A stretch of DNA of 64,000 nt from Acinetobacter bohemicus ANC 3994 (GTDB taxonomy: Bacteria > Pseudomonadota > Gammaproteobacteria > Pseudomonadales > Moraxellaceae): the NCBI RefSeq assembly GCF_000367925.1, contig NZ_KB849176.1:610191-674190 (forward strand). The letters run 5' to 3'. Below are positions 9,217-18,037 of this stretch, one piece after another. The stretch's first letter is position 1; each line of letters begins with the position of its first letter. The notes under the pieces were generated by a model. It saw only the letters and a program-made list of their open reading frames with translations, ran no database searches and was not told where the DNA came from. A program made the position numbers and the translations under genes.

Positions 9217-11448
9217 ATGGCTGGTGGAAAGTCAACAATCATTTATACATTGACCGATGAGGCGCCACTGTTGGCGACCTACTCACTGCTGCCGATCATT
9301 GAGACCTTTACTAAACCGGCTGGCATCGAGATCGTTAAAAGCGATATCTCCGTAGCCGTACGTGTACTCGCAGAATTTACGGACTTCCTAAGCGACGAAC
9401 AGAAAGTGCCTGACACTCTCGCAGAGCTAGGTCGTCTCACGCAAGATCCAGATACGAACATTATCAAACTCCCGAATATCAGTGCCTCTGTTGGTCAATT
9501 GATGGCGTGTATTAAGGAGCTTCAGTCTAAAGGCTATGCTATTCCTGATTATCCGGAAAACCCAGCTACTGAAGAAGAAAAAGCGATCAAAGCACGTTAT
9601 AGCAAATGTCTAGGTTCGGCTGTGAACCCTGTACTGCGTGAAGGTAACTCTGACCGCCGCGCTCCTGCTGCAGTCAAGAACTACGTTAAGAAACACCCGC
9701 ATTCAATGAGCGAGTGGAAGCAATGGTCACAGACTCATGTATCACACATGGAAGAAGGCGACTTCTACCACGGTGAAAAGTCAATGACACTTGACCGTGC
9801 GCGCAATGTGAAGATGGAACTCATCACAAAGAGTGGTGAAACGGTTGTTCTTAAGCCGAAAGTTGCGTTGAAAGACGGTGAAATCATCGACTCGATGTTC
9901 ATGAGCAAAAAAGCACTTTGCGATTTCTACGAGAAGCAACTTGAAGATTGCCGCGAAGCGGGCATCTTGTTCTCGTTACACGTGAAAGCGACCATGATGA
10001 AAGTTTCACATCCGATCGTATTCGGTCACTGTGTGAAAATCTATTATAAAGAAGCATTTGAGAAGCACGGTAAGTTATTTGACGAGTTGGGTATTAACGT
10101 TAATAACGGTATGTCGGGTCTTTACGAAAAAATCGCAACTTTGCCTACTTCTCTTCGTGAAGAAATCATTGAAGATCTTCATGCATGTCAGGAACATCGT
10201 CCTGCGTTAGCAATGGTCGATTCTGCGAAAGGTATTACCAACTTCCATTCACCAAACGACGTGATTGTAGATGCTTCTATGCCTGCAATGATTCGTGGTG
10301 GCGGTAAAATGTGGGGCGCTGACGGCAAGCAATATGACTGTAAAGCAGTGATGCCTGAATCGACTTTCGCACGTATCTACCAAGAAATGATTAATTTCTG
10401 TAAGTGGAATGGCAACTTCGATCCGAAAACCATGGGTACTGTACCTAACGTTGGTTTAATGGCGCAAAAAGCTGAAGAATACGGCTCACACGACAAAACT
10501 TTCGAGATTGCTGAAGCGGGTATCGCGAATATCACTGATCTTGAAACTGGCGAAGTGTTGATGACTCAAAACGTTGAGGAAGGCGACATCTGGCGTATGT
10601 GTCAGGTGAAAGATGCCCCGATTCGTGACTGGGTGAAACTTGCGGTAAATCGCGCACGTAACTCTGGCATGCCTGCAATCTTCTGGCTTGACCCGTACCG
10701 TCCACATGAAAATGAATTAATCAAGAAAGTAGAAAAATACTTGAAAGATTACGATACAACAGGTCTAGACATTCAAATCATGTCACAAGTGCGTGCGATG
10801 CGTTACACACTTGAGCGTGTAGCACGTGGTCTTGATACGATTTCAGTAACAGGTAACATCTTGCGTGACTACCTAACTGACTTGTTCCCAATCATGGAAT
10901 TGGGTACGTCTGCGAAAATGTTGTCTATCGTTCCGTTAATGGCCGGTGGTGGCATGTACGAAACGGGTGCGGGTGGTTCAGCGCCTAAACACGTTCAACA
11001 GTTAGTGGAAGAAAATCATTTACGTTGGGATTCACTTGGTGAGTTCATGGCGCTTGCTGTTTCTCTAGAAGAAATGGGCATTAAAGAAGACAATGCTGGT
11101 GCGAAATTGCTTGCGAAAACGCTTGACCAAGCAACAGGCAAGTTACTTGATAACGATAAGTCACCTTCTCGTCGTACGGGTGAGCTTGATAACCGTGGTA
11201 GTCACTTCTATTTAGCTAAGTATTGGGCTGAAGAGCTTGCTGCGCAGGATGAAGATGCTGCGCTTAAAGCGAAGTTTGCTCCACTTGCGAAAGCATTGGC
11301 TGAAAACGAAGACAAAATTGTGGCTGAACTTGCTTCCGTTCAAGGTAAGTCTGTTGACATCGGTGGTTACTATGCCGTTGATCAAGAGAAAGTGAATGCT
11401 GTAATGCGTCCAAGTGCAACTTTAAACGCAGCACTTGTAAGCGTTTAA
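9217..11448 (+). CDS. icd: Isocitrate dehydrogenase, NADP-dependent, monomeric type
   Basis: This enzyme oxidises isocitrate to 2-oxoglutarate with NADP in the TCA cycle. At 743 residues it has the length of the monomeric class (IDH-II), unrelated in overall fold order to the dimeric enzyme 2.6 kb away. The conserved [18 protein letters not shown] block (about 140-157) that binds isocitrate is present, as are the C-terminal [10 protein letters not shown] and VDIGGYY motifs. Codon use is GC-richer than in its neighbours, consistent with high expression. A ribosome binding site (AAGCAAGGGG) precedes the ATG. Monomeric IDH occurs with the dimeric form in several Acinetobacter and Moraxellaceae. 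Confidence 0.97.
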   Translation: MAGGKSTIIYTLTDEAPLLATYSLLPIIETFTKPAGIEIVKSDISVAVRVLAEFTDFLSDEQKVPDTLAELGRLTQDPDTNIIKLPNISASVGQLMACIKELQSKGYAIPDYPENPATEEEKAIKARYSKCLGSAVNPVLREGNSDRRAPAAVKNYVKKHPHSMSEWKQWSQTHVSHMEEGDFYHGEKSMTLDRARNVKMELITKSGETVVLKPKVALKDGEIIDSMFMSKKALCDFYEKQLEDCREAGILFSLHVKATMMKVSHPIVFGHCVKIYYKEAFEKHGKLFDELGINVNNGMSGLYEKIATLPTSLREEIIEDLHACQEHRPALAMVDSAKGITNFHSPNDVIVDASMPAMIRGGGKMWGADGKQYDCKAVMPESTFARIYQEMINFCKWNGNFDPKTMGTVPNVGLMAQKAEEYGSHDKTFEIAEAGIANITDLETGEVLMTQNVEEGDIWRMCQVKDAPIRDWVKLAVNRARNSGMPAIFWLDPYRPHENELIKKVEKYLKDYDTTGLDIQIMSQVRAMRYTLERVARGLDTISVTGNILRDYLTDLFPIMELGTSAKMLSIVPLMAGGGMYETGAGGSAPKHVQQLVEENHLRWDSLGEFMALAVSLEEMGIKEDNAGAKLLAKTLDQATGKLLDNDKSPSRRTGELDNRGSHFYLAKYWAEELAAQDEDAALKAKFAPLAKALAENEDKIVAELASVQGKSVDIGGYYAVDQEKVNAVMRPSATLNAALVSV

Positions 11449-11486
11449 GTATGATCATGCAAAGCCGACGATTTAGTCGGTGATGT

Positions 11487-11518
11487 AAAAAAGCCGGTGT
11501 ATATGCACCGGCTTTTTT
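11487..11518 (+). terminator. Terminator of monomeric icd
   Basis: AAAAAAGCCGGTG pairs with CACCGGCTTTTTT around a 6-base loop, with a T-run. Confidence 0.92.
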
Positions 11519-11770
11519 GTCTGTAAATTATACGTAATGAAATACATCTAAAAAAATTAAAGAATTTAGTAGGGAGTCATAAACAAGTTTGTATGTATAT
11601 TTTCTCAAATTAATAGAGCGATTAGGTTTAAAACAACATCGTTTTATTGGGATGACCTAACTTATAATTAATTTTATGTAAAACATTAGCTTAGGTTTTA
11701 TTGTTTTGAATATCTATTAGACTGTAAGTAATTGATCAGTGTTTAATATTTATCAAGTAAGGTACGTTAT

Positions 11771-13012
11771 ATGGATAGTGATGTAGAGAGTCAATTAAAA
11801 GAACTGATTCTTGATGATGATTTTACAAATTTACAAAATTTAGTAAATGAAGAAGTAAATTTAATGGATATTCTCAGAGTATCGCATAGAGAGCTTCAAC
11901 ATTCTAATTTTTTGTCTTGGTTGTTTGATCCTAATGCAACGCATAGTTTAGGTGACTTTGCCTTTAAAGAATTCATAAAAATTTATTTTAAAGAAAATGA
12001 ATTTCAAAATTTAGGTGTTGATAATGGATTATCTGTTTTTGATTTTATCCATTTTGAGTTTGATGATCTGATCATAAAGAGAGAATTTAAAAATATAGAC
12101 CTATTGTTTTTGTCCCCGAAAAATAAGTTTTTTTTGTTAATAGAAAACAAAATTTATTCAGGAGAGAGAGCGGGGCAATTGAAAAAGTATAGAAATATAG
12201 TTAATGAGTTATATGCAGGATATAATTATCAAATATATATTTACTTGTCCCTTAAGGATCAAATAATTAATGAAGAAGAAGCTAAATATTACGTCCAATT
12301 AAATTACTCACATATTATTAAGCTTCTTGAGCGGATACTTCTAAATCCACAATTAAATCTTGCTGATAAAACTAAATTTGTATTTGAACAATATTTGCGG
12401 ACATTAAAATCCATGTTAAATCAAAATAAAGAAATTGAAGAAATCACGAAGAGTCTTTATAGAAAATACAGATCAGCATTTGATCTTGTTTTTAAATATA
12501 ATGCTTCAACTGAAACTACTGAAATAGGAGAGATTTTAAATGAATTAATTAAGAGTGAGTCAATAATAAAGGATTTCCACAGTAATAAAACTTATCTTAG
12601 GTTTCAGCCAAATTTTTTATATGAGAATTCGGAAAAACTAATACAAAATGGATTGTTAACTTCATTAGATGATTTAAAAGATAATTGGGTTTATCTATTT
12701 GAATTTAATGTAAGAAATAGTTTTGTTAAATTCGATTTAAAAATTGGTAGAGGTGATCAGAAAATAAGAGAAAAACTTTACAATATTTATTCAAAAAATA
12801 AAAATTTTTTTCAGAGAATGGGGAAGAAAGAAATTGCACCTGAATGGCATTTATCATTTCAAAAAATGATTTTAACACAAGATGAGATTTTGAGTTTTAT
12901 GGAAAGTGGCGATACTGAAAATGTGAGAGAAATTATCACCGCTCGTTTTCGTAATCTCATCGATAATGATTTGGCAAAATATCTACAAATTATAAATGAA
13001 GAAATTTCGTAA
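11771..13012 (+). CDS. PD-(D/E)XK nuclease superfamily protein (PDDEXK_4-like)
   Basis: This 413-residue protein has a clear nuclease core. RELQHSNFLSWLFDP (40-54) matches the helical opening of the PDDEXK_4 group. The metal-binding acid is Asp110 in KNIDLLFL, and the E-x-K pair is Glu125/Lys127 in LIENKI. Gln136 and Tyr140 (GQLKKY) follow as in the family. The C-terminal 200 residues are lysine- and asparagine-rich and match nothing I know. The gene is markedly more AT-rich than both neighbours and has its own promoter space and a palindrome downstream, which suggests acquisition. Function is unknown; related proteins often sit in variable or defence-associated loci. No methylase or partner gene is adjacent. 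Confidence 0.8.
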   Translation: MDSDVESQLKELILDDDFTNLQNLVNEEVNLMDILRVSHRELQHSNFLSWLFDPNATHSLGDFAFKEFIKIYFKENEFQNLGVDNGLSVFDFIHFEFDDLIIKREFKNIDLLFLSPKNKFFLLIENKIYSGERAGQLKKYRNIVNELYAGYNYQIYIYLSLKDQIINEEEAKYYVQLNYSHIIKLLERILLNPQLNLADKTKFVFEQYLRTLKSMLNQNKEIEEITKSLYRKYRSAFDLVFKYNASTETTEIGEILNELIKSESIIKDFHSNKTYLRFQPNFLYENSEKLIQNGLLTSLDDLKDNWVYLFEFNVRNSFVKFDLKIGRGDQKIREKLYNIYSKNKNFFQRMGKKEIAPEWHLSFQKMILTQDEILSFMESGDTENVREIITARFRNLIDNDLAKYLQIINEEIS

Positions 13013-13033
13013 CACTTATTAGCTTTTTATGTG

Positions 13034-13063
13034 GTTACAAGGACGCATATGCGTCCTTGTAAC
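13034..13063. terminator. Perfect 30-base palindrome, probable bidirectional terminator
   Basis: GTTACAAGGACGCAT is followed directly by its exact reverse complement. It lies between the convergent nuclease and rluE genes, 21 and 9 bases from their stop codons. No strong T-run adjoins it, so it is either a weak terminator or a protein site. Confidence 0.55.
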
Positions 13064-13072
13064 TAGAAACTT

Positions 13073-13894
13073 TTAACGACCATTACGTCCACGACCACGA
13101 GGCGCTTTCGTATTTGGGCGCGTCGTACCATTGGTTTTACGACGTGGTTTATCTGCATCATCCATTTGCCAAATACGTGTTGTACCGCCGCCCGCTTTTT
13201 TCTTGCCTTTAAAAGGCGCTTCGCCACGTTCTTCACGTGCTTTATCTTTAGCCACCGAGAAATGTTGTTTCTTGGTTGTGGTCTTTTTCGCAAAAGAACG
13301 ACCTTCATACGGTTTGTCCGCAGGAACATCTTTAAAGTCAGGGTAAAGTAAAGGTTCAATTTCGACTTGCTCACCCGGTTGTAAGCCCAGTTTTACAATA
13401 TTAATTGTACCAATTTGAGTACGAATTAAGCGTAAAGTTGGGAAGCCTACAGCAGAGGTCATACGACGTACTTGACGGTTACGACCTTCGCAAATTGAAA
13501 TTTCGACCCAAGAGGTTGGAACAGATGCACGAAAACGAACTGGTGGGGTGCGTTCCCATAACCAATCTGGCTCGTCAATTTTTTGAGCTGTCGCTGGCAG
13601 GGTGATACCGTCTTTAAGTTCAACACCTTTACGAAGTTGCTCTAAAGCTTCCTCCGTAATGTCGCCGTCAACCTGAACCACATACGTTTTAAACTTTTTG
13701 CTGGCTGGGTTTGTAATGAACTGGTTCAAACCACCATGATCCGTTAAGAACATTAAGCCTTCTGAGTCTAAATCAAGACGACCTGCAATACGCAAGTCAG
13801 GATCTTGAGTAAAATCAGCCATGGTTTGATGTTTCTCATCGGCACGGAACTGGGAGAGAACGTCATAAGGTTTATTAAGAATGACGATTTTCAT
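13073..13894 (-). CDS. rluE: 23S rRNA pseudouridine synthase, RluE/RluB subfamily
   Basis: The RsuA-family enzyme isomerises a uridine in 23S rRNA (U2457 for E. coli RluE). The catalytic aspartate is in GRLDLDSEGLMFLT (about 38-51). There is no N-terminal S4 domain, which fits RluE and argues against RluB. Residues 1-195 cover the catalytic domain. The last 75 residues are a disordered tail rich in Lys, Arg and Gly, ending RGRGRNGR, which E. coli RluE lacks. It converges on the nuclease gene. Confidence 0.88.
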   Translation of the reverse strand: MKIVILNKPYDVLSQFRADEKHQTMADFTQDPDLRIAGRLDLDSEGLMFLTDHGGLNQFITNPASKKFKTYVVQVDGDITEEALEQLRKGVELKDGITLPATAQKIDEPDWLWERTPPVRFRASVPTSWVEISICEGRNRQVRRMTSAVGFPTLRLIRTQIGTINIVKLGLQPGEQVEIEPLLYPDFKDVPADKPYEGRSFAKKTTTKKQHFSVAKDKAREERGEAPFKGKKKAGGGTTRIWQMDDADKPRRKTNGTTRPNTKAPRGRGRNGR

Positions 13895-14089
13895 AGAAAA
13901 TAACTACTTTGCTAATGATTAAATTTGGAAACGTTGAGTATTATTTAATCGAGAAATATTGTTATTTCTCATATAAATCTCAAAAATACTGAATCTAGAT
14001 TAGGATATTATGCGTTAAGAACAGTTGAAAGTATTGCTTATTGGCAATTATTTTTTAGATTCGCCAGCGACAAACGGAGAAGTTGTACA

Positions 14090-15343
14090 ATGGGTTATCA
14101 AAAGATTGCAGTTCCTGTGGATGGTAGCAAAATTACCGTAAACGCAGATTTGTCACTCAATGTTCCGAATAATCCAATCATTCCTTTTATTGAAGGTGAT
14201 GGTATAGGTGTGGATATTACACCAGCGATGAAAGCGGTGGTAGATGCTGCGGTTCAAAAAGCTTATGGTGGCAAACGTTCAATCGAATGGATGGAAGTTT
14301 ATTGCGGCGAAAAAGCAGACAAAATCTATGGTACTTACATGCCAGAAGAAACTTTTGATGCACTGCGTGAATTTGTTGTTTCTATTAAAGGCCCATTAAC
14401 GACTCCAGTAGGTGGCGGTATTCGTTCACTTAACGTGGCTTTACGTCAAGAACTAGATCTTTACGTTTGTGTACGTCCAGTTCGTTGGTTTGAAGGTGTT
14501 CCTTCACCCGTTCATCATCCTGAACTGACTGATATGGTGATCTTCCGTGAAAACTCTGAAGACATCTATGCCGGTATCGAGTGGAAAGCTGACTCTCCTG
14601 AAGCTAAAAAAGTGATCAAATTTCTTAAAGAAGAAATGGGCGTGACTAAAATTCGTTTCGAAGAGAACTGTGGTATTGGTATCAAACCCGTATCTAAAGA
14701 AGGTACTCAGCGTCTTGTACGTAAAGCAATTCAATTTGCGATTGATAATGATAAGCCAAGTGTGACTTTAGTTCACAAAGGCAACATTATGAAGTACACC
14801 GAAGGTGCATTTAAAGAATGGGGCTACGAAGTCGCACTTGAGCGTTTCGGTGGTGAACTTCTTGACGGTGGTCCATGGGTCACGATTAAGAATCCTAAAA
14901 CTGGCAAAAAAATCATTATTAAAGACGTGATTGCCGATGCATTTTTGCAGCAAATTTTGATGCGTCCAGCTGATTATTCTGTCATTGCGACACTTAATTT
15001 GAACGGTGACTATATTTCGGATGCGCTTGCAGCTGAAGTCGGTGGTATTGGTATCGCGCCTGGTGCAAATATCGGTGGTGCGATCCAAGTTTATGAAGCA
15101 ACTCACGGTACTGCGCCTAAATATGCGGGTCAGGATAAAGTAAATCCTGGGTCTATTATTCTTTCTGCTGAAATGATGCTTCGTGACATGGGGTGGGCTG
15201 AAGCTGCCGATCTGATTATCAAAGGTATTGCTGGTGCGATTACTGCGAAAACGGTAACGTATGACTTCGAGCGTTTAATGCCTGATGCGACTTTGTTACG
15301 TTGTTCAGAGTTTGGTCAAGCAATCATTAATAACATGGAATAA
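14090..15343 (+). CDS. icd: Isocitrate dehydrogenase, NADP-dependent, dimeric type
   Basis: This TCA enzyme has 417 residues, equal to E. coli Icd (416). [13 protein letters not shown] puts a serine at residue 113, the position phosphorylated by AceK in E. coli. The NADP-site loop [17 protein letters not shown] is intact. It catalyses the same reaction as the monomeric enzyme upstream, with the nuclease gene and rluE lying between them. A terminator follows. The ribosome binding site (CGGAGAAG) is good. Confidence 0.97.
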   Translation: MGYQKIAVPVDGSKITVNADLSLNVPNNPIIPFIEGDGIGVDITPAMKAVVDAAVQKAYGGKRSIEWMEVYCGEKADKIYGTYMPEETFDALREFVVSIKGPLTTPVGGGIRSLNVALRQELDLYVCVRPVRWFEGVPSPVHHPELTDMVIFRENSEDIYAGIEWKADSPEAKKVIKFLKEEMGVTKIRFEENCGIGIKPVSKEGTQRLVRKAIQFAIDNDKPSVTLVHKGNIMKYTEGAFKEWGYEVALERFGGELLDGGPWVTIKNPKTGKKIIIKDVIADAFLQQILMRPADYSVIATLNLNGDYISDALAAEVGGIGIAPGANIGGAIQVYEATHGTAPKYAGQDKVNPGSIILSAEMMLRDMGWAEAADLIIKGIAGAITAKTVTYDFERLMPDATLLRCSEFGQAIINNME

Positions 15344-15369
15344 GCATATATAGTTTAATTCAACTGATG

Positions 15370-15396
15370 AAAGCCCGTATTTATTGCGGGTTTTTT
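15370..15396 (+). terminator. icd terminator
   Basis: AGCCCG pairs with CGGGTT around an AT-rich loop and ends in a T-run. Confidence 0.75.
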
Positions 15397-15464
15397 ATAA
15401 GCGTGAAGTTAGTGATTTAGAAAAAATGATGATACTTTAGTCGCTATAATTAAAGGGGATAATA

Positions 15465-15758
15465 ATGAACTACAATTGGGCGATCTTTATATTGTTAGGA
15501 ATGCCATTCTTAACACAGGCCGGTACTGTTTATAAATGTAATAACAAAGGTGCAACGGTATATCAGTCTAAGCCATGTCCTGGCGCAACAGTAGATGCTA
15601 ATTTTCAGCGTGAGCAACGCATACAAAATCAATCAAATTCCGCTTATCAGCAACGGACAACAAATGGAACTTCCAACGAAATTGCGGAAACAGCAGAAGG
15701 GAAAAAGAAAAGTTTAGCAATTGCCCAAGAGGCATACCGTATAACAAAAGAGCGCTAA
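15465..15758 (+). CDS. DUF4124 domain periplasmic protein
   Basis: This is a 97-residue secreted protein. Residues 1-19 are a signal peptide ending in TQAG. The DUF4124 core follows: TVYKCNNKGATVYQSKPCPG, with two cysteines that probably form a disulfide. The remainder is Gln- and Asn-rich and likely flexible, ending in a short charged helix. DUF4124 proteins are common in proteobacterial envelopes and have no defined role. The ribosome binding site (AAAGGGGAT) is good. Confidence 0.8.
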   Translation: MNYNWAIFILLGMPFLTQAGTVYKCNNKGATVYQSKPCPGATVDANFQREQRIQNQSNSAYQQRTTNGTSNEIAETAEGKKKSLAIAQEAYRITKER

Positions 15759-15801
15759 AATAGATCAAACTTTATTTGGTTTACTAAAAGGGAAATATCA
15801 T

Positions 15802-15951
15802 TTGGTGACAACTAAAGCGAGAAGTATTGAAGGCTATTTGGCAGGTATTTATGCCTCATTATGTGCCTATCAGCTTTGTCACCAAAATAAGCCAACGATC
15901 AAAATTAGCGAAAGTTTTAAAGCTTCTATTCAATTTGAGAGTATTGAATAA
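15802..15951 (+). pseudogene. Possible small ORF or gene remnant
   Basis: An open frame runs from 15745 to the stop at 15951 and reads like protein (RSIEGYLAGIYASLCAYQL then CHQNKPTIKIS). It has no ATG. The only starts are TTG at 15802 or GTG at 15805, preceded by a weak AAAGGGAAA site. The product would be about 48 residues. It overlaps the end of the DUF4124 gene in another frame. I do not recognise it. It could be the tail of a deleted gene. Confidence 0.3.
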
Positions 15952-16039
15952 AGAGTAGGATTACAGAAAATACCTATTAAGAATTGTATTTGATAAATAA
16001 GATTAAACAGTGTTCATTTAAAATAATAGCTGCAAATAA

Positions 16040-16600
16040 ATGATATTTAAAAAGTTAAAAATATTTTGTTTATCCATCTTTGTTCTAGGGATAACTATTT
16101 TATTGACAGGTTGTAAGCCACCACCTTCAGGTGAAGCCGCAGGTATTCGTTATCCAATTTTATTTATACAGTTGCAGCAAATGGAGTTACCTATACAGCT
16201 TGCAATGCCTGTTGAAAAGATTAAGCCTCGGCAAATACAAGATACTTGGGGTACAGCACGGAGTGGCGGTAGAAAACATGAAGGGATTGATATTTTTGCT
16301 AAGCGAGGAACACCTGTTCTAAGTGCAACACAAGGGATTGTAGTTCGTGTAGGCATTGATGATTTAGGCGGGAAAGTGGTTTGGATTGTTGGCCCAAATT
16401 TAAGCCGTCATTATTATGCACATTTGAATGATTATGCTGATCAGATTCAAGAGGGTGATTGGGTTGAAGTGGGTGAGGTGATTGGTTATGTGGGAAATAC
16501 AGGCAATGCTAAAAGTACCCCACCACACTTGCACTATGGAATTTATTTAAATGGACAAGGAGCAGTCAACCCTTATCCATATTTAACACCATCTTCTTAA
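16040..16600 (+). CDS. M23-family peptidase lipoprotein
   Basis: This is a 186-residue predicted lipoprotein with signal peptide and lipobox (LLTGC, Cys25). The LytM/M23 fold runs from about 75 to 180. The zinc residues are His and Asp of RKHEGIDIF (HxxxD) and the HLHYG histidines near 164-166, all present, so it may be an active peptidoglycan endopeptidase and not one of the inactive activator types. It is short and lacks LysM or coiled-coil regions. It stands alone between the remnant and the MFS gene. Confidence 0.85.
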   Translation: MIFKKLKIFCLSIFVLGITILLTGCKPPPSGEAAGIRYPILFIQLQQMELPIQLAMPVEKIKPRQIQDTWGTARSGGRKHEGIDIFAKRGTPVLSATQGIVVRVGIDDLGGKVVWIVGPNLSRHYYAHLNDYADQIQEGDWVEVGEVIGYVGNTGNAKSTPPHLHYGIYLNGQGAVNPYPYLTPSS

Positions 16601-16613
16601 AGATTAAAAATTG

Positions 16614-17792
16614 CTACACTTGTTCCGTTGTTTGGTATTTAGTTGAGCGTGTATGCCAAACCAATTGCAAAGTACCTAGCAGCAAGACAAATGAAGCCAA
16701 GATGAACTGTTGATGATAGGTCACGCCAAAATGTTGCAGGGCACTAAAACTTAAACCACCGACAAGCTGTGTAGATGCAAAACACAGTGTTGCAATACTC
16801 CAGAGCTTTTTATAAGCAGCACCATAAAGTTGTAAAATGGTGTAAGAGGTCAGAAAAACCACCGCAGGATTAAGCATTCCTGTAAAAAATGAAGACGTAA
16901 AAGTCAGAATAGGACTTGTACTTGCAGTGGCAATAAAAATAGCGATGATATATAGACTATAAAGAATTTTCAGTGCAGTAAAATTACCAAATTTTCTTGC
17001 TAATAAATAAGCGGAGAAAGCACCTAAAGCACTGCCTAGACCATAGAGAATCCAATTGAAGTTAATCCAAAAGAGATTAAGTTTTAATTCATGACTCAGG
17101 TAGTCAATCCAAAACAGTGAGTGTGGAATATAAGCAAAGGCACTACTTGAATAGGCAATCAGTAAACTATAGAACAGCGTATTTAATGATATGTTTGTAG
17201 ATGCTGGTGCAGTTTGTGCAGATAAATGATGTTTAAACTGTTGCAGTAAAATACTTAGACAAATACAAATGATCAGTGCAAAACCACATAGAATAAGCCA
17301 TGCTGTTTGTGTCGAAATTTGATCTAAATAAGGCAGGAAAAGTGTTGCTAGTAAAACACCAAGTCCAATGCCGCTAAAACCGATAAAATTGATTTTAAAG
17401 CGATCTTGGATGTCACAGCATTGTGCCACTACGCTAGGTGATAAGATCATCAATAGACCACCACTTATTCCAGAAATGATGCGCCAAAAAATGTACCAAG
17501 CTTTTGGCAAGTCTGAAAATGCACAACAGAATAAACTCAGCATACCAACAATGGCCGCCATTTGAATGTACAACGCCATGATTTTATTCTGAGGTAAACG
17601 CATGGCCAAAAAAGCACCGAGCAAATAACCGAGTAAATTCGCACTGCCTAAAATACTGGAAAATCCGCTCGTCCAAGCAAATGCTTCGCGAGTCGTGGGT
17701 AATAAGGCAGTATAAGAAAAGCGTAAAATACCTATTCCTAAGCACATGCTGAGGCATAAAAAAATGCTGAGCTTAATCTTGTTTGAGGACAT
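16614..17792 (-). CDS. MFS transporter, YbfB/YjiJ family
   Basis: This 392-residue inner-membrane protein has about 12 predicted membrane segments. The opening GIGILRFSYTALLPTTREAF and the early SANLLGYLLGAF match the YbfB/YjiJ group of major facilitator proteins, which have no defined substrate. It is a single gene converging on the M23 lipoprotein gene, with only 13 bases between the stop codons and no clear terminator there. Confidence 0.85.
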   Translation of the reverse strand: MSSNKIKLSIFLCLSMCLGIGILRFSYTALLPTTREAFAWTSGFSSILGSANLLGYLLGAFLAMRLPQNKIMALYIQMAAIVGMLSLFCCAFSDLPKAWYIFWRIISGISGGLLMILSPSVVAQCCDIQDRFKINFIGFSGIGLGVLLATLFLPYLDQISTQTAWLILCGFALIICICLSILLQQFKHHLSAQTAPASTNISLNTLFYSLLIAYSSSAFAYIPHSLFWIDYLSHELKLNLFWINFNWILYGLGSALGAFSAYLLARKFGNFTALKILYSLYIIAIFIATASTSPILTFTSSFFTGMLNPAVVFLTSYTILQLYGAAYKKLWSIATLCFASTQLVGGLSFSALQHFGVTYHQQFILASFVLLLGTLQLVWHTRSTKYQTTEQV

Positions 17793-17996
17793 CCTGTGTT
17801 CTCACCTATACTTATTATTGATTAATAACAATAAATAGCATGAATTGTAATGATTTAATATGATGATAGTGAACAAAATATGAGTTCGAAGATTGGCTGT
17901 TTTCTATTCTGGTTTATTGGGTGAGTATGGTGCTAAGGCTAAATAGTGAAAGTTGAATCAAAATGATGAATTTGATAAAAAATAAATATTTAAAAT

Positions 17997-18027
17997 AAAA
18001 AAACCGCGTTAAAGAACGCGGTTTTTT
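17997..18027. terminator. Terminator downstream of alaA
   Basis: AAAAAAACCGCGTT pairs with AACGCGGTTTTTT across an AAAG loop. T-runs occur on both strands. It sits 11 bases after the alaA stop. Confidence 0.9.
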
Positions 18028-18037
18028 AGAGCTGAAA

